Assembly: GCF_008386565.1 (NCBI RefSeq)
Contig: NZ_VUKA01000001.1
Location: forward strand, 992,001 to 1,056,000
From: Teichococcus oryzae
Lineage (GTDB): Bacteria > Pseudomonadota > Alphaproteobacteria > Acetobacterales > Acetobacteraceae
Direction: 5' to 3'
Length of the DNA stretch: 64,000 nucleotides
Of the stretch, positions 42,837 to 52,294 are shown in pieces. The position numbers and the translations under genes are program-made. Below the pieces are notes generated by a model. That model saw only the letters and a program-made list of their open reading frames with translations. It searched no databases and was not told where the DNA came from. The stretch's first letter is position 1. The number at the start of each line of letters is the position of its first letter.

Positions 42837-42865
42837 GCTTGGTATTCTCCTGAAGCGCGCAGGTC

Positions 42866-44245
42866 TTATTGTTCGCGGAAGGCGCGGTGGAAGCTGTCGA
42901 TAAGCGGCTGCATCATGTAGTGGAAGAAGGACCGCTCACCGATCTGGATCTGGGCTTCCACCGGCATGCCGGGAACAAGCCGCACATTCTCCAGCTTCGC
43001 CAGCTGGTCCTGGTCCACCAGGATCTGCACGCGGTAATAGCTCTGCCGCGTCCGCTCATCCATCGACACGTCGCTGGCGACATAGGTGACGTGACCATGC
43101 ACATAGGGCACCAGCCGCTGCTTGAAGGCCGGCAGCCGGATCTCGGATTGCAGGCCCGGATACACCACGTCGATGTCATGGGCCGCCAGATGCACCTCGG
43201 CCACCAGCCGGTCGGCGGCGGGCACCAGTTCCATCACCGGCTCGCCCGGCCGGACCACGGCGCCGACGTTGAAGAACTTGCTGGCGACGATCGTGCCGTC
43301 CTCGGGCGCCAGGATCTCGCGCCGCGTCACCATGTCGCGGGCGCCGCGCAGCTTTTCCTCGGCCTCGTTCAGGCGGCCGCGCACCTCGCGCGCCTCGGTG
43401 GAGATTTCCGCCAGGCGCTGGTGCTGGGTCTGGCGGATCTGGTTGCGGGCCTCGGCCACAGAGGCCTCGGCACGCTCCACTTGGCCGCGCAGATCGACCA
43501 TGTTGCCTTCAAGCGACGCCATGTTGCGCTGCAGGCCGAGCAGGCGCGGCATGCGTTCCAGGCCCTGGCGCACCAGCGTCTCGACATCGCGCGCTTCGCG
43601 CTGGATCAGCTCCAGCTGCCTTTGCTGGCTGGCGATCTGACCATGGGCGGAGGCCGCCGTCGCCTCATGCTGGGCGATGCGTGCTTCCAGAACCTGGATC
43701 TGGCTGTTCAGGCTGGTCTGGCGCGCCGCGAACAGGGTGCGCTGCCCCGTCATGGCCTCAAGGGCACGCGGGTCGTCGCTGTTCAGCAACTCGTCGGGGA
43801 AGGTGATGCCGGTGGCGCCCTTGGCCTCGGCCGCGAGCCGGGCATCCTGCGCCATCAAGGCCCAGCGCTGCGCGCGGATGGTGCCCAGGCCGACATCCGA
43901 CTGCACCTCGTCGAGGCGCATCAGGACTTGCCCGGCCTTCACCTTGTCGCCGTCCCGCGCCACGATCTCGCTCACGATGCCGCCTTCCAGGTGCTGGATG
44001 ACGCGGCGCTGGCCTTCGGCGCGGATCTCGCCGGGCGCGATGGCCGCCTCCGCCAGTGGGGCCATGAGCGACCACGCGGTGAAGCCGCCGAAGAAAACGC
44101 CGATCGAGATCATGCCCAGCGCGAGGGCCCGGCTGGTGCGCGGCCGGGGCGTGTCGAGCGCCGCCTCGGGCGGGGTCAGCGGCGGCAGGCCGGCATCGCG
44201 CATCTTGTCGAGGGCGCCGCCGGAAGAAAGGGTCGTAACGCTCAT
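42866..44245 (-). CDS. HlyD-type periplasmic adaptor of a type I secretion system
   Basis: 459 aa. One membrane helix near residue 45 (GMISIGVFFGGFTAWSLMAPL) with the P/G motif APGEIRAEGQRRVIQHLEGG, a long helical hairpin (about 120-320; QIQVLEARIAQHEATAA; ARDVETLVRQGLERMPRL), lipoyl halves on either side, and the C-terminal KLENVRLVPGMPVEAQIQIG typical of this family. Its start overlaps the ATPase stop by ATGA. An outer membrane TolC partner is not encoded here. Confidence 0.93.
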   Translation of the reverse strand: MSVTTLSSGGALDKMRDAGLPPLTPPEAALDTPRPRTSRALALGMISIGVFFGGFTAWSLMAPLAEAAIAPGEIRAEGQRRVIQHLEGGIVSEIVARDGDKVKAGQVLMRLDEVQSDVGLGTIRAQRWALMAQDARLAAEAKGATGITFPDELLNSDDPRALEAMTGQRTLFAARQTSLNSQIQVLEARIAQHEATAASAHGQIASQQRQLELIQREARDVETLVRQGLERMPRLLGLQRNMASLEGNMVDLRGQVERAEASVAEARNQIRQTQHQRLAEISTEAREVRGRLNEAEEKLRGARDMVTRREILAPEDGTIVASKFFNVGAVVRPGEPVMELVPAADRLVAEVHLAAHDIDVVYPGLQSEIRLPAFKQRLVPYVHGHVTYVASDVSMDERTRQSYYRVQILVDQDQLAKLENVRLVPGMPVEAQIQIGERSFFHYMMQPLIDSFHRAFREQ

Positions 44246-46023
44246 GCCGCATCTCCCGGCTGGGTGTTGTCAAGTCGTGGCGGCGCGGCCGCGGCAGCCA
44301 CCTTGGCCGGTTCCGGCGCCGGGCGCGGACCCATCAGCCGCTTCAGCACCTCGGCGCGGGGGCCGAACATTTCCACCGCGCCGTCCTTGAGCAACAGCAC
44401 CTTGTCCACGCCCTGCACCAGTTGTGGCCGGTGCGACACCAGCACCACGGTGCAGCCACGCGCCTTCAGCCCCTCCAGGGCGCGTTGCAGCGCGGCCTCG
44501 GAATCCCCGTCCAGGTTAGAGTTGGGCTCATCCAGCACAACCAGCTTCGGCTCGCCGAACAGGGCGCGCGCCAGGCCGATCATCTGGCGCTGGCCGCCGG
44601 ACAGGTGCTGGCCGCCATCGCCGATCTCGGTGTCGTAGCCATCCCGCAGCCGCAGGATCATGTCATGGCAGCCGGCCAGCTTGGCGGCGGCGAACACCGC
44701 CTCCGGTTCGGCCTCGCCCATGCGGGCGATGTTCGAGAACACGGTGCCGTCGAACAATTCCACATCCTGCGGCAGGTAGCCGACATGGCGGCCGAAATCG
44801 TCGCGCTTCCAGGTATAGACATCCGCCCCATCGAGCCGGACGGAGCCGGCGGTGGGCTGCAGCGTGCCGATCAGCAGCCGGATCAGCGTGGTCTTGCCGG
44901 CGGCCGAGGGGCCAATGACGGCCAGGCTTTCGCCGGGCTTGAGGCCAAAGGCGACGCCCTTGATGATCGGCACGTTCTGGCCGGGGAGGGCGTAGGACAC
45001 GCGCTCGGCGGTCAGGAGGCCGGTCGGCGTCGGCAGCGGAAGGCCAGGGGGGCGCAGCCGCGGCAGCGCCAGGAACACCTGCAGCCGCTTCAGCGCCTGG
45101 CGCGCCTGCACCAGCCCCTTCCAGCCGCCGATCAGCTGTTCCACCGGGGCCAGGGCGCGGCCCATGATGATGGAGCCGGCAATGGAGGCGCCGGCGGTCA
45201 ACTGCTGGTTCAGCACCAGATAGGCGCCGGCGCCGAGAATGGCGATCTGCACCACGAGGCGCAGGAACTTGGTGAGCGAAAGCAGCACCGCGGCGCGCGC
45301 CGCAGCCTTTTCCTGCGGCACCATCGTTTCGGCCACGCTGCGGCGCCAGCGGGTCATAACAGCCGGCGTCATGCCCATGCTGTCGATGACCTCGGCATTG
45401 CGGGCCACCGCATCGGCACGCCGCTGGCTCATCATCACCGCGTTGCTGGCCTGCTTCAGCAGGGCGGAGGTGGTGTACTCGTTCAGCATGGTCAGGATGA
45501 ACAGCAGCACCGCGCCGCCAAGGGCGATGAAGCCCATCACCGGATGCAGCAGGAAGATCGCGGCGAGATAGATCGGCACCCAAGGCACGTCGTAAACGGC
45601 GAGGGCCCCCGGGGAGCCAAGCCAGGAGCGGCAGAAACCGAGGTCCCGCAGCGCTTCCATGCGGTAAGGGCGGCCGCGCAGCTGCGCTTCCAGGGCGCGC
45701 TCGAACCCTTCGGGCGCCACGCGCGCCTCGATCCAGCCCGCGGCGCGCTGCATCACGCTGCCGCGGACCGCCTCCAGGATGGCGAGAAGCAGGAGGGCGC
45801 TGACGGCGATCAGGGTCAGGAACAACAGCGTGTCGGTGCTGCGGGTGGCGAGCACCCGGTCGAACACCTGCATCATGTACAGCGAGACGGTCAGCTGAAG
45901 CAGGTTGACCACGCCGGAAAACAAACCAACGGCGACAAAGTCGCGGCGGCAGGTGGCCATGGCGCGGGCAAGGGGGGTGTCAGAGGCCCGCTCGGCACCT
46001 GGGACGCGCGATGTGAAGAACAT
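44242..46023 (-). CDS. Type I secretion ATPase/permease (PrtD-like)
   Basis: 593 aa. Membrane half with six helices (FVAVGLFSGVVNLLQLTVSLY; LFLTLIAVSALLLLAILEAVR; IFLLHPVMGFIALGGAVLLF). Walker A GPSAAGKTTLIRL, signature LSGGQRQMIGLARAL, Walker B KLVVLDEPNSNLD, H-loop VVLVSHRPQLV. No C39 peptidase domain, so it belongs with PrtD/HasD-type exporters of substrates with an uncleaved C-terminal signal. No RTX-type substrate gene is adjacent. Confidence 0.94.
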   Translation of the reverse strand: MFFTSRVPGAERASDTPLARAMATCRRDFVAVGLFSGVVNLLQLTVSLYMMQVFDRVLATRSTDTLLFLTLIAVSALLLLAILEAVRGSVMQRAAGWIEARVAPEGFERALEAQLRGRPYRMEALRDLGFCRSWLGSPGALAVYDVPWVPIYLAAIFLLHPVMGFIALGGAVLLFILTMLNEYTTSALLKQASNAVMMSQRRADAVARNAEVIDSMGMTPAVMTRWRRSVAETMVPQEKAAARAAVLLSLTKFLRLVVQIAILGAGAYLVLNQQLTAGASIAGSIIMGRALAPVEQLIGGWKGLVQARQALKRLQVFLALPRLRPPGLPLPTPTGLLTAERVSYALPGQNVPIIKGVAFGLKPGESLAVIGPSAAGKTTLIRLLIGTLQPTAGSVRLDGADVYTWKRDDFGRHVGYLPQDVELFDGTVFSNIARMGEAEPEAVFAAAKLAGCHDMILRLRDGYDTEIGDGGQHLSGGQRQMIGLARALFGEPKLVVLDEPNSNLDGDSEAALQRALEGLKARGCTVVLVSHRPQLVQGVDKVLLLKDGAVEMFGPRAEVLKRLMGPRPAPEPAKVAAAAAPPRLDNTQPGDAA

Positions 46024-46358
46024 AGACGATCAGCCCGGAAGTTTCGGGGAAGGACGGTTCGGGCCGGGCTGGGGGCGCCGGGCCGAAGAAATGCAATCGG
46101 CATCGCCGAACAGCGCCGGCCAGGCACATGGCGGCGCCGGAAGCCTCGGAACGGGCGTTGCGGTCATAATGGCCGAAACTCCATGAACGATGACGAAAGC
46201 GAAGGTTGTGGCTCCGCACCATAATGATCTGACGAAAGAAAGCACAGGAAATTTACCGTTCAGTCTTTTGATACGTATTCGTCGATTTGACGCGGGCATC
46301 ACGGCCGAGCTGGAGGCCAGCAGAATTCATCGCCCCTGATGGCCCGACTTGAAGTTGA
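46024..46358. other. 335-base intergenic region upstream of the secretion operon
   Basis: No gene is supported. The part from about 46190 to 46290 is clearly less GC-rich, with a palindromic ATACGTAT, and likely holds the promoter of the ATPase gene and the 3' end of gtrA transcription. Nothing else is recognisable. Confidence 0.55.
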
Positions 46359-46820
46359 TTACAGCGTGGTCGTATCTGTTCTGTTGTCTTGCCGAAATAC
46401 CAGTGAGCGGTTCAAGAAGAAGTTCCCGGTCATGCCGGCCAATGCTCCTGCCGCGACCCCCAGAACCGGGTGGGCTGCAACAATGGCAACGCTTGATACC
46501 AACGCGGCATAAACCCCATAGTTGATGACGAAGCCACAAATATTTACCACGAGAAACAGTGCCCATTGCCGGCCGGGGCGTTCCGGGCTGGCGTCGCGGA
46601 AGGTCCAGAGGCGGTTCAGGAACCAGTTGCCGCTCGCCGCCACCAGATAGGACAGCACGCGCCCGGCATAAAGGCCGCTGCCCAGCCCCAGCGCGGTGTA
46701 AAGCACCGCAGTGTCCACCAGGAAGCCGATGCCGCCAACGGTGCCGAACCGCATCAGCTGGCCCAGCAGGGGCCGTTGGTTTGTTAACGGTCCGGAACAA
46801 TGACGGGCATGGGACAGCAT
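46359..46820 (-). CDS. GtrA family membrane protein
   Basis: 153 aa from MLSHARHCSG. Four membrane helices: QLMRFGTVGGIGFLVDTAVL (a diagnostic GtrA start), LSYLVAASGNWFLNRLWTF, ALFLVVNICGFVINYGVYAA and LGVAAGALAGMTGNFFLNRS. The FxxNRxWTF repeats in pairs 2 and 4 are family hallmarks. GtrA proteins help move lipid-linked sugars across the membrane; no matching glycosyltransferase is next to it. Confidence 0.9.
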   Translation of the reverse strand: MLSHARHCSGPLTNQRPLLGQLMRFGTVGGIGFLVDTAVLYTALGLGSGLYAGRVLSYLVAASGNWFLNRLWTFRDASPERPGRQWALFLVVNICGFVINYGVYAALVSSVAIVAAHPVLGVAAGALAGMTGNFFLNRSLVFRQDNRTDTTTL

Positions 46821-46935
46821 GCGGGAGGCAATAGGCCGCGGCCTGCCTGCTGCCAATCCCCGGCTGCCCCCTTGCGCTATGCCGAAGGCTCGGCTTCCCT
46901 CTGCGCACCAGGAAGGCCTCTACGGGAGACCAAGC

Positions 46936-48540
46936 ATGATCAACCGCCGTCAATGGCTCGGGGGTGCCGCGGGCATCGCCGGTGCCGCCGCGTTGCCGCG
47001 TTTCGCCATCGCCCAGGGGACGGGCGGCAGCTCCTCGCGCGTGCTGAAATTCATCCCGCAAGCCGACCTCGCCGTTGCCGACCCGATCATCACCACGGCC
47101 TATGTCAGCCGCAACCATGGCTACATGATCTGGGACACGCTCTACGGCTTCGACCAGGATTACCGGCCGCAGCCGCAGATGGTGGAAGGCCATCGTGTTG
47201 AGGAGGATGGCCGGCGCGTCACTCTGGTGCTGCGCGATGGCCTGAAATTCCACGATGGTGAGCCGGTGCGGGCGCTGGATTGCGTGGCCTCGATCCGCCG
47301 CTGGGCGACACGGGACGCGCTTGGCCAGGTGATGATGACGGTGGTGGACGAATTGTCCGCGCCCGACGACAAGACGATCCTGTTCCGTTTCAAGCAGCCT
47401 TTCCCACTGCTGTTCGAGGCGCTGGGCAAGCCGGCCACGCCGGTCTGCTTCATCATGCCGGAACGGCTTGCGAAAACCGATCCTGCCGTCGCGGTGAAGG
47501 AGATGATCGGCTCCGGCCCGTTCCGCTGGAAGGCGGATGAGCGCGTTCCCGGAGCCCGCCTCGTTTACGAGCGCAACGCCGATTACGTGCCGCGCGCCGA
47601 TGGCCCGGTGAGCTGGACCGCCGGTCCGAAGCGGGTGCATTTCGACCGGATCGAGTGGAACGTCATGCCCGATGCCGCCACGGCGGCGAATGCCATGCAG
47701 AATGGCGAGGCCGACTGGTATGAGCAGCCGCCCGGCGACCTGCAGGACCTGCTGCGCCGCAACCGCAACCTGACGCTGGAAATCCAGGACCCGACCGGGC
47801 TGGTGGCGATGGCCCGGTTCAACCACCTGCATCCGCCCTTCAACAACCCGGCGATCCGCCGCGCCCTGCTCGGCGCCATCAACCAGTCCGACTTCATGAC
47901 CGCGGTGATTGGCACCGACAAGAGCCTGTGGCGCGACCGGGTCGGCATCTTCACGCCCGAGACGCCGCTGGCGAATGAAGCGGGGATGGAGGTGCTGACC
48001 TCTCCGCGCGATTACGACAAGGTCAAGCGAGACCTGCAGGCCGCCGGCTACAAGGGCGAGAAGGTGGTGCTGATCGCCGCCTCCGACTTCGCCAACCTGA
48101 ACGCGCTGGCGCAGGTCGGGCATGACATGCTGCGGAAATGCGGCCTGAACGTTGAGTTCGTGTCGGCCGACTGGGGGACCGTGGTACAGCGCCGCGCCAG
48201 CAAGGAAGCGCCGGAGAAGGGCGGCTGGAGCATGTTCTTCACGTTCTTTGCCGGCGTGGACATGGTCAATCCGGGGGTGCAGCAGGCGCTCCGCGGGCAT
48301 GGTCAGGCTGCATGGTTCGGCTGGCCCACCGCGCCGAAGCTGGAGGAACTGCGCAATGCCTGGTTCTCGGCGCCGGATCTGGCAGCGCAGCAGGAGATCG
48401 CGAAGCAGATCCAGTTGCAGGCTTTCCAGGACGTTCCCTACCTGCCGCTCGGCCAGTATTTCCAGGCTTGGGCTTATCGGCGGGGCCTGACCGGCATCGT
48501 CAAGGGACTGCCGATCTTCTGGAACGTTCAACGCAGCTGA
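46936..48540 (+). CDS. Peptide ABC transporter substrate-binding protein (copy 1)
   Basis: 534 aa. Tat-type leader MINRRQWLGGAAGIAGAAAL...FAIAQ; SBP family 5 blocks: FIPQADLAVADPIITTAYVS, WDTLYGFDQDYRPQPQMVEG, LVLRDGLKFHDGEPVRALD, MIGSGPFRWKADE and FNHLHPPFNNPAIRRAL. The ATG at 46936 is after GGGAGA. Heads the dpp-like cluster. Ligand class (peptide, opine or other) cannot be read directly. Confidence 0.9.
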   Translation: MINRRQWLGGAAGIAGAAALPRFAIAQGTGGSSSRVLKFIPQADLAVADPIITTAYVSRNHGYMIWDTLYGFDQDYRPQPQMVEGHRVEEDGRRVTLVLRDGLKFHDGEPVRALDCVASIRRWATRDALGQVMMTVVDELSAPDDKTILFRFKQPFPLLFEALGKPATPVCFIMPERLAKTDPAVAVKEMIGSGPFRWKADERVPGARLVYERNADYVPRADGPVSWTAGPKRVHFDRIEWNVMPDAATAANAMQNGEADWYEQPPGDLQDLLRRNRNLTLEIQDPTGLVAMARFNHLHPPFNNPAIRRALLGAINQSDFMTAVIGTDKSLWRDRVGIFTPETPLANEAGMEVLTSPRDYDKVKRDLQAAGYKGEKVVLIAASDFANLNALAQVGHDMLRKCGLNVEFVSADWGTVVQRRASKEAPEKGGWSMFFTFFAGVDMVNPGVQQALRGHGQAAWFGWPTAPKLEELRNAWFSAPDLAAQQEIAKQIQLQAFQDVPYLPLGQYFQAWAYRRGLTGIVKGLPIFWNVQRS

Positions 48541-48628
48541 CGTCCGGTTGCGGGTTCCTGCTTGCAGTGGCGATGAAACCAGCGAATGCTGCTGAAATGA
48601 GCAGGCCGGATCAGCGGCCGGTGACCGA

Positions 48629-48650
48629 TCGGGCGACAACCGTCGCCCGA
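48629..48650 (+). terminator. Stem-loop between the two binding-protein genes
   Basis: TCGGGCGAC, loop AACC, GTCGCCCGA: a perfect 9-bp stem 88 bases after the first stop. No U-run. Likely an mRNA-end or attenuation hairpin that would give more product from the first gene than those downstream. Confidence 0.45.
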
Positions 48651-48796
48651 CCGGCATTGGCACATTCCGTGCTTAGGCTTTGCCTTCATCGCCACCGCTG
48701 ACGGCCAAAATGGCCGGTATTCGGGGGCATGTTCCTTGAATGCCGGCACAGGCCGGTTTCAGGCAGGGCCGGCCCAGCGCCGGATGAGGAGAAAGG

Positions 48797-50407
48797 GTGA
48801 CCATGCTGCACCGCCGTTCCTTGTTGACGCTCGCCGCCGGCACCGCTGGCGGAGTTCTTTCATTGCCCGCCCTTGGCCGGCCGGCCCTCGCGCAGGGCGC
48901 GGCACGCACGCTGCGCTTCGTGCCGCAGGCGAACCTGGCCAATTTCGACCCGATCTGGGGCACCCAGTACGTGGTCCGCAACGCCGGGATGCTGGTGTGG
49001 GACACGCTTTATGGCGTGGATTCGAAATTCGAGCCTCGGCGCCAGATGGTTGAAAGCGAAGAGGTATCAAGCGACGGATTAGTTTGGACCTTCAAGCTGC
49101 GGCCGGGCCTGAAGTTTCATGACAACAGCCCCGTCCTCGCGAAGGATGTGGTTGCCAGCCTCAATCGCTGGGCCGTGCGCGACCCGATGGGCCAGATGAT
49201 CCGCGCCATCCAGAACGAGCTGGTGGCCGTGGACGACGCCACCTTCCGCTGGTCCCTGAAGCAGCCTTACTCGAAGATGCTGCTGGCGCTAGCGAAGACC
49301 AACTCGCCCTGCTCCTTCATCATGCCGGAGCGCATCGCCAAGACCGACCCCTTCACCCAGATCACCGAGTTCGTCGGCTCCGGACCGTTCCGCTTCGTGC
49401 GCGACGAGTGGATCCCCGGCGCGCGCGCCGTCTTCGCGAAGTTCGACGGCTATGTGTCCCGCGATGAGAAGCCCGACTGGATGTCGGGCGGCAAGCGCGT
49501 GATGGTGGACCGCGTCGAATGGGTGGTGATGCCCGACCCCGCGACCGCCGCCGCCGCGCTGCAGAATGGCGAGGTTGACTGGTGGGAGAACCCGATCAGC
49601 GATCTGGTGCCGGTCCTGAAGTCGAACCGCAACCTGAACGTGGATATCGCCGATCCGCTGGGCAATATCGGCACCTTCCGCATGAACCACCTGCACAAGC
49701 CGTTCAACGACCGGCGGGCCCGCCGCGCGGTGTTGATGGCGATGAGCCAGGAGGATTACATGCGCGCGCTGGTGGGCGATGAAGCCGACCTGTACAAGCT
49801 GCTGCCTTCCTTCTTCACGCCCGGCACGCCGCTCTACACCGAGGAGGGCGGCGACATCCTGAAGGGCAAGCGGGACTATGACGGTGCCAAGCGCCTGTTG
49901 AAGGAAGCCGGCTATGCCGGGGAGCCGATCACCCTTGTGGTCGCGCAGGACCAGGCCATCACCAAGGCATTCGGCGATGTCAGCGCGGATCTGCTGAAGC
50001 GGATCGGCATGAATGTGGATTTCGTGGCCACGGACTGGGGCACGGTGGGCAGCCGGCGCGCCAGCAAGGCGCCGCCCTCGCAAGGCGGCTGGCACATCTT
50101 CCACAGCTGGCATGCCGGCGCCGACTGCGTGAACCCGGCCAGCTACACCGCGATGCGCACCAATGGTGATCAGGCGTGGTTCGGCTGGCCCAACAACAGT
50201 GCGGTGGAGGCAGCGCGCGACAAGTGGTTTGCTGCCCCCGACCTAGCCGCCGAAAGGGCTGCCATGGCAGAGATGAACCGCCTCGCCATGGAAGATGCAA
50301 TCTGGGGCCCGACCGGATTTTTCATGTCTTATCAGGCATGGCGGAAGAACGTGGACGGCGTTGTCAAGGCGCCGATTCCGTTCTTCTGGAACGTCACCAA
50401 GAGCTGA
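48797..50407 (+). CDS. Peptide ABC transporter substrate-binding protein (copy 2)
   Basis: 536 aa if begun at GTG 48797; ATG 48803 (MLHRRSLL) also fits, with AGGAG/GAAAGG upstream of both. Leader with HRRSLLTLAAGTAGG. Paralogue of the first copy: FVPQANLANFDPIWGTQYVV, WDTLYGVDSKFEPRRQMVES and FRMNHLHKPFNDRRARRAVL match the same positions. Followed after nine bases by the permease, so this copy is the more tightly coupled one. Confidence 0.9.
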   Translation: MTMLHRRSLLTLAAGTAGGVLSLPALGRPALAQGAARTLRFVPQANLANFDPIWGTQYVVRNAGMLVWDTLYGVDSKFEPRRQMVESEEVSSDGLVWTFKLRPGLKFHDNSPVLAKDVVASLNRWAVRDPMGQMIRAIQNELVAVDDATFRWSLKQPYSKMLLALAKTNSPCSFIMPERIAKTDPFTQITEFVGSGPFRFVRDEWIPGARAVFAKFDGYVSRDEKPDWMSGGKRVMVDRVEWVVMPDPATAAAALQNGEVDWWENPISDLVPVLKSNRNLNVDIADPLGNIGTFRMNHLHKPFNDRRARRAVLMAMSQEDYMRALVGDEADLYKLLPSFFTPGTPLYTEEGGDILKGKRDYDGAKRLLKEAGYAGEPITLVVAQDQAITKAFGDVSADLLKRIGMNVDFVATDWGTVGSRRASKAPPSQGGWHIFHSWHAGADCVNPASYTAMRTNGDQAWFGWPNNSAVEAARDKWFAAPDLAAERAAMAEMNRLAMEDAIWGPTGFFMSYQAWRKNVDGVVKAPIPFFWNVTKS

Positions 50408-50416
50408 TCGAGATCT

Positions 50417-51358
50417 ATGTTCGCTTATATCATACGCCGCGTCCTGGCGACGATCCCCGTGATGGTGGTCGTTGCCCTCTTCGTGTTCAGTCTGCTTTAT
50501 CTCGCACCGGGCGATCCGGCGGCGGTTATCGCGGGCGATCAGGCAACGCCAGCCGATGTGGAGCGCATCCGCGCCAGCCTCGGCCTGGACCGTCCCTTCG
50601 TTGTGCGCTTCAGCGAATGGGCCTGGCACATCATCCGGGGTGACCTGGGCATATCCATCTTCACCAACCTGCCGGTGTCGCGAATGATCGCGCAGCGCAT
50701 CGAGCCGACCCTGTCCCTGATGGTGGTCACGCTGGTGCTGGCGGTGGTCATCGCCGTGCCGATGGGCGTGGTGGCGGCGTGGAAGGCCGGTTCCTGGATT
50801 GACCGGGCGGTAATGGCCTTCGCCGTTCTCGGCTTCTCCGTGCCCGTCTTCGTGGTGGGCTATGTGCTGGCCTATTACTTCGCGCTGGGTCTCGATTGGT
50901 TTCCGGTGCAGGGTTACACGCCGCTGTCGCAGGGCTTCGGGCCGTGGCTGTCCAACCTGGTCCTGCCGGCCGTGGCGCTGTCCTCCGCCTATATTGCGCT
51001 GATCGCCCGCATCACCCGCGCCACCATGCTGGAGGTGCTGCAGCAGGATTACATCCGCACCGCACGCGCCAAGGGCGCCGGGCAGCGCACCATCCTGTTC
51101 CTGCATGCGCTGAAGAACGCGGCGGTTCCCATCGTGACGGTGATCGGCATCGGCATCGCACTGCTGATCGGCGGCGCGGTGATCACCGAAAGCGTCTTCG
51201 CCATTCCCGGCCTGGGCCGCCTGACCATCGATGCCATCCTGCGGCGCGACTACCCGGTGATCCAGGGCGTCGTGCTGCTGTTCTCCTTCGTTTACGTGCT
51301 GGTCAACCTCCTGATTGATCTCAGCTACACACTGTTCGACCCGAGGATCCGGTATTGA
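50417..51358 (+). CDS. dppB: Peptide ABC transporter permease, DppB type
   Basis: 313 aa, six helices; starts MFAYIIRRVLATIPVMVVVA, with PGDPAAVIAGDQATPADVER, SVPVFVVGYVLAYYFALGL and the coupling loop DYIRTARAKGAGQRTILF. The C-terminal tail [11 protein letters not shown] is the normal DppB end. Stop overlaps the next start (TTGA). Confidence 0.94.
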   Translation: MFAYIIRRVLATIPVMVVVALFVFSLLYLAPGDPAAVIAGDQATPADVERIRASLGLDRPFVVRFSEWAWHIIRGDLGISIFTNLPVSRMIAQRIEPTLSLMVVTLVLAVVIAVPMGVVAAWKAGSWIDRAVMAFAVLGFSVPVFVVGYVLAYYFALGLDWFPVQGYTPLSQGFGPWLSNLVLPAVALSSAYIALIARITRATMLEVLQQDYIRTARAKGAGQRTILFLHALKNAAVPIVTVIGIGIALLIGGAVITESVFAIPGLGRLTIDAILRRDYPVIQGVVLLFSFVYVLVNLLIDLSYTLFDPRIRY

Positions 51359-52290
51359 GCTCCACCACAGCCCCCCTGGCTGGGCGCGCCGCGCTCACCG
51401 CAAAGGACGTCGCTGCGGCGGCGCCCTTGCCGGATGTCATGCAGCCCAAGACACGCCGCAAGGGCGCCATCGGCTACATGCTCCGTCATCCGACGATCGC
51501 GATCGGCGGCTTCCTGCTGCTGATCATCTTCGCCATCGCCATCTTCGCGCCTTTTCTCTGGACCAAGGACCCGACGGCCCTGGCTCCGGTCATGCGCACG
51601 CGCAACCCGTCCGCCGCCGCCTGGTTCGGCACGGACATGCTGGGGCGCGACGTGTATTCGCGCGTGCTGTATGGTACCCGCGTTTCGCTGATGGTGGGCT
51701 TCGGCGTCGCCTTCTTCGCCTCCGTCATTGGCCTGGCGATCGGGCTGGTGTCCGGCTTCGTGCGCTGGGCTGACAGCATCATCATGCGCATCATGGACGG
51801 GCTGATGTCGATCCCGTCGATCCTGCTGGCCATCGCCCTCATGGCGCTGACCCGCGGCTCCGTCGGCAACGTCATCCTGGCCATCACCATCGCCGAGATC
51901 CCGCGCGTGTCGCGCCTGGTGCGCGGCGTCGTGCTGTCGCTGCGCGAGCAGCCCTATGTGGATGCGGCCATCGCCTCCGGCACGAGCACCCCGGTGATCA
52001 TCTGGCGCCACATCCTGCCCAACACCCTCGCGCCAATGACCGTGCAGGCGACCTATATCTGCGCCGCCGCCATGCTGATCGAGGCCGGCCTGAGCTTCAT
52101 CGGCGCGGGCACCCCGCCGATCATTCCGTCCTGGGGCAACATCATGGCCGAGGGGCGGGCGCTGTGGCAGGTGAAGCCCTATATCGTCTTCTTCCCGGCG
52201 ATCTTTCTTTCCATCACCGTGCTGGCGGTGAACCTGCTGGGCGACGGCCTGCGGGATTCGCTCGACCCGCGCGCCGCGAAGCGGGTGTAA
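51355..52290 (+). CDS. dppC: Peptide ABC transporter permease, DppC type
   Basis: 311 aa with a TTG start that overlaps the dppB stop; an internal ATG at 51439 is the fallback. Helices from [77 protein letters not shown] (EAA loop) and [13 protein letters not shown] are DppC landmarks. C-terminal [14 protein letters not shown]. Confidence 0.93.
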   Translation: MSSTTAPLAGRAALTAKDVAAAAPLPDVMQPKTRRKGAIGYMLRHPTIAIGGFLLLIIFAIAIFAPFLWTKDPTALAPVMRTRNPSAAAWFGTDMLGRDVYSRVLYGTRVSLMVGFGVAFFASVIGLAIGLVSGFVRWADSIIMRIMDGLMSIPSILLAIALMALTRGSVGNVILAITIAEIPRVSRLVRGVVLSLREQPYVDAAIASGTSTPVIIWRHILPNTLAPMTVQATYICAAAMLIEAGLSFIGAGTPPIIPSWGNIMAEGRALWQVKPYIVFFPAIFLSITVLAVNLLGDGLRDSLDPRAAKRV

Positions 52291-52294
52291 GCGC

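Noticed and set aside
46030-46302. 90-codon minus-strand frame ahead of the secretion ATPase
   Set aside because: Composition unlike a protein, no good start signal, and overlaps the likely promoter.
46327-48663. Minus-strand open frame of 778 codons
   Set aside because: Antisense to the first peptide-binding protein and overlapping gtrA in another frame.
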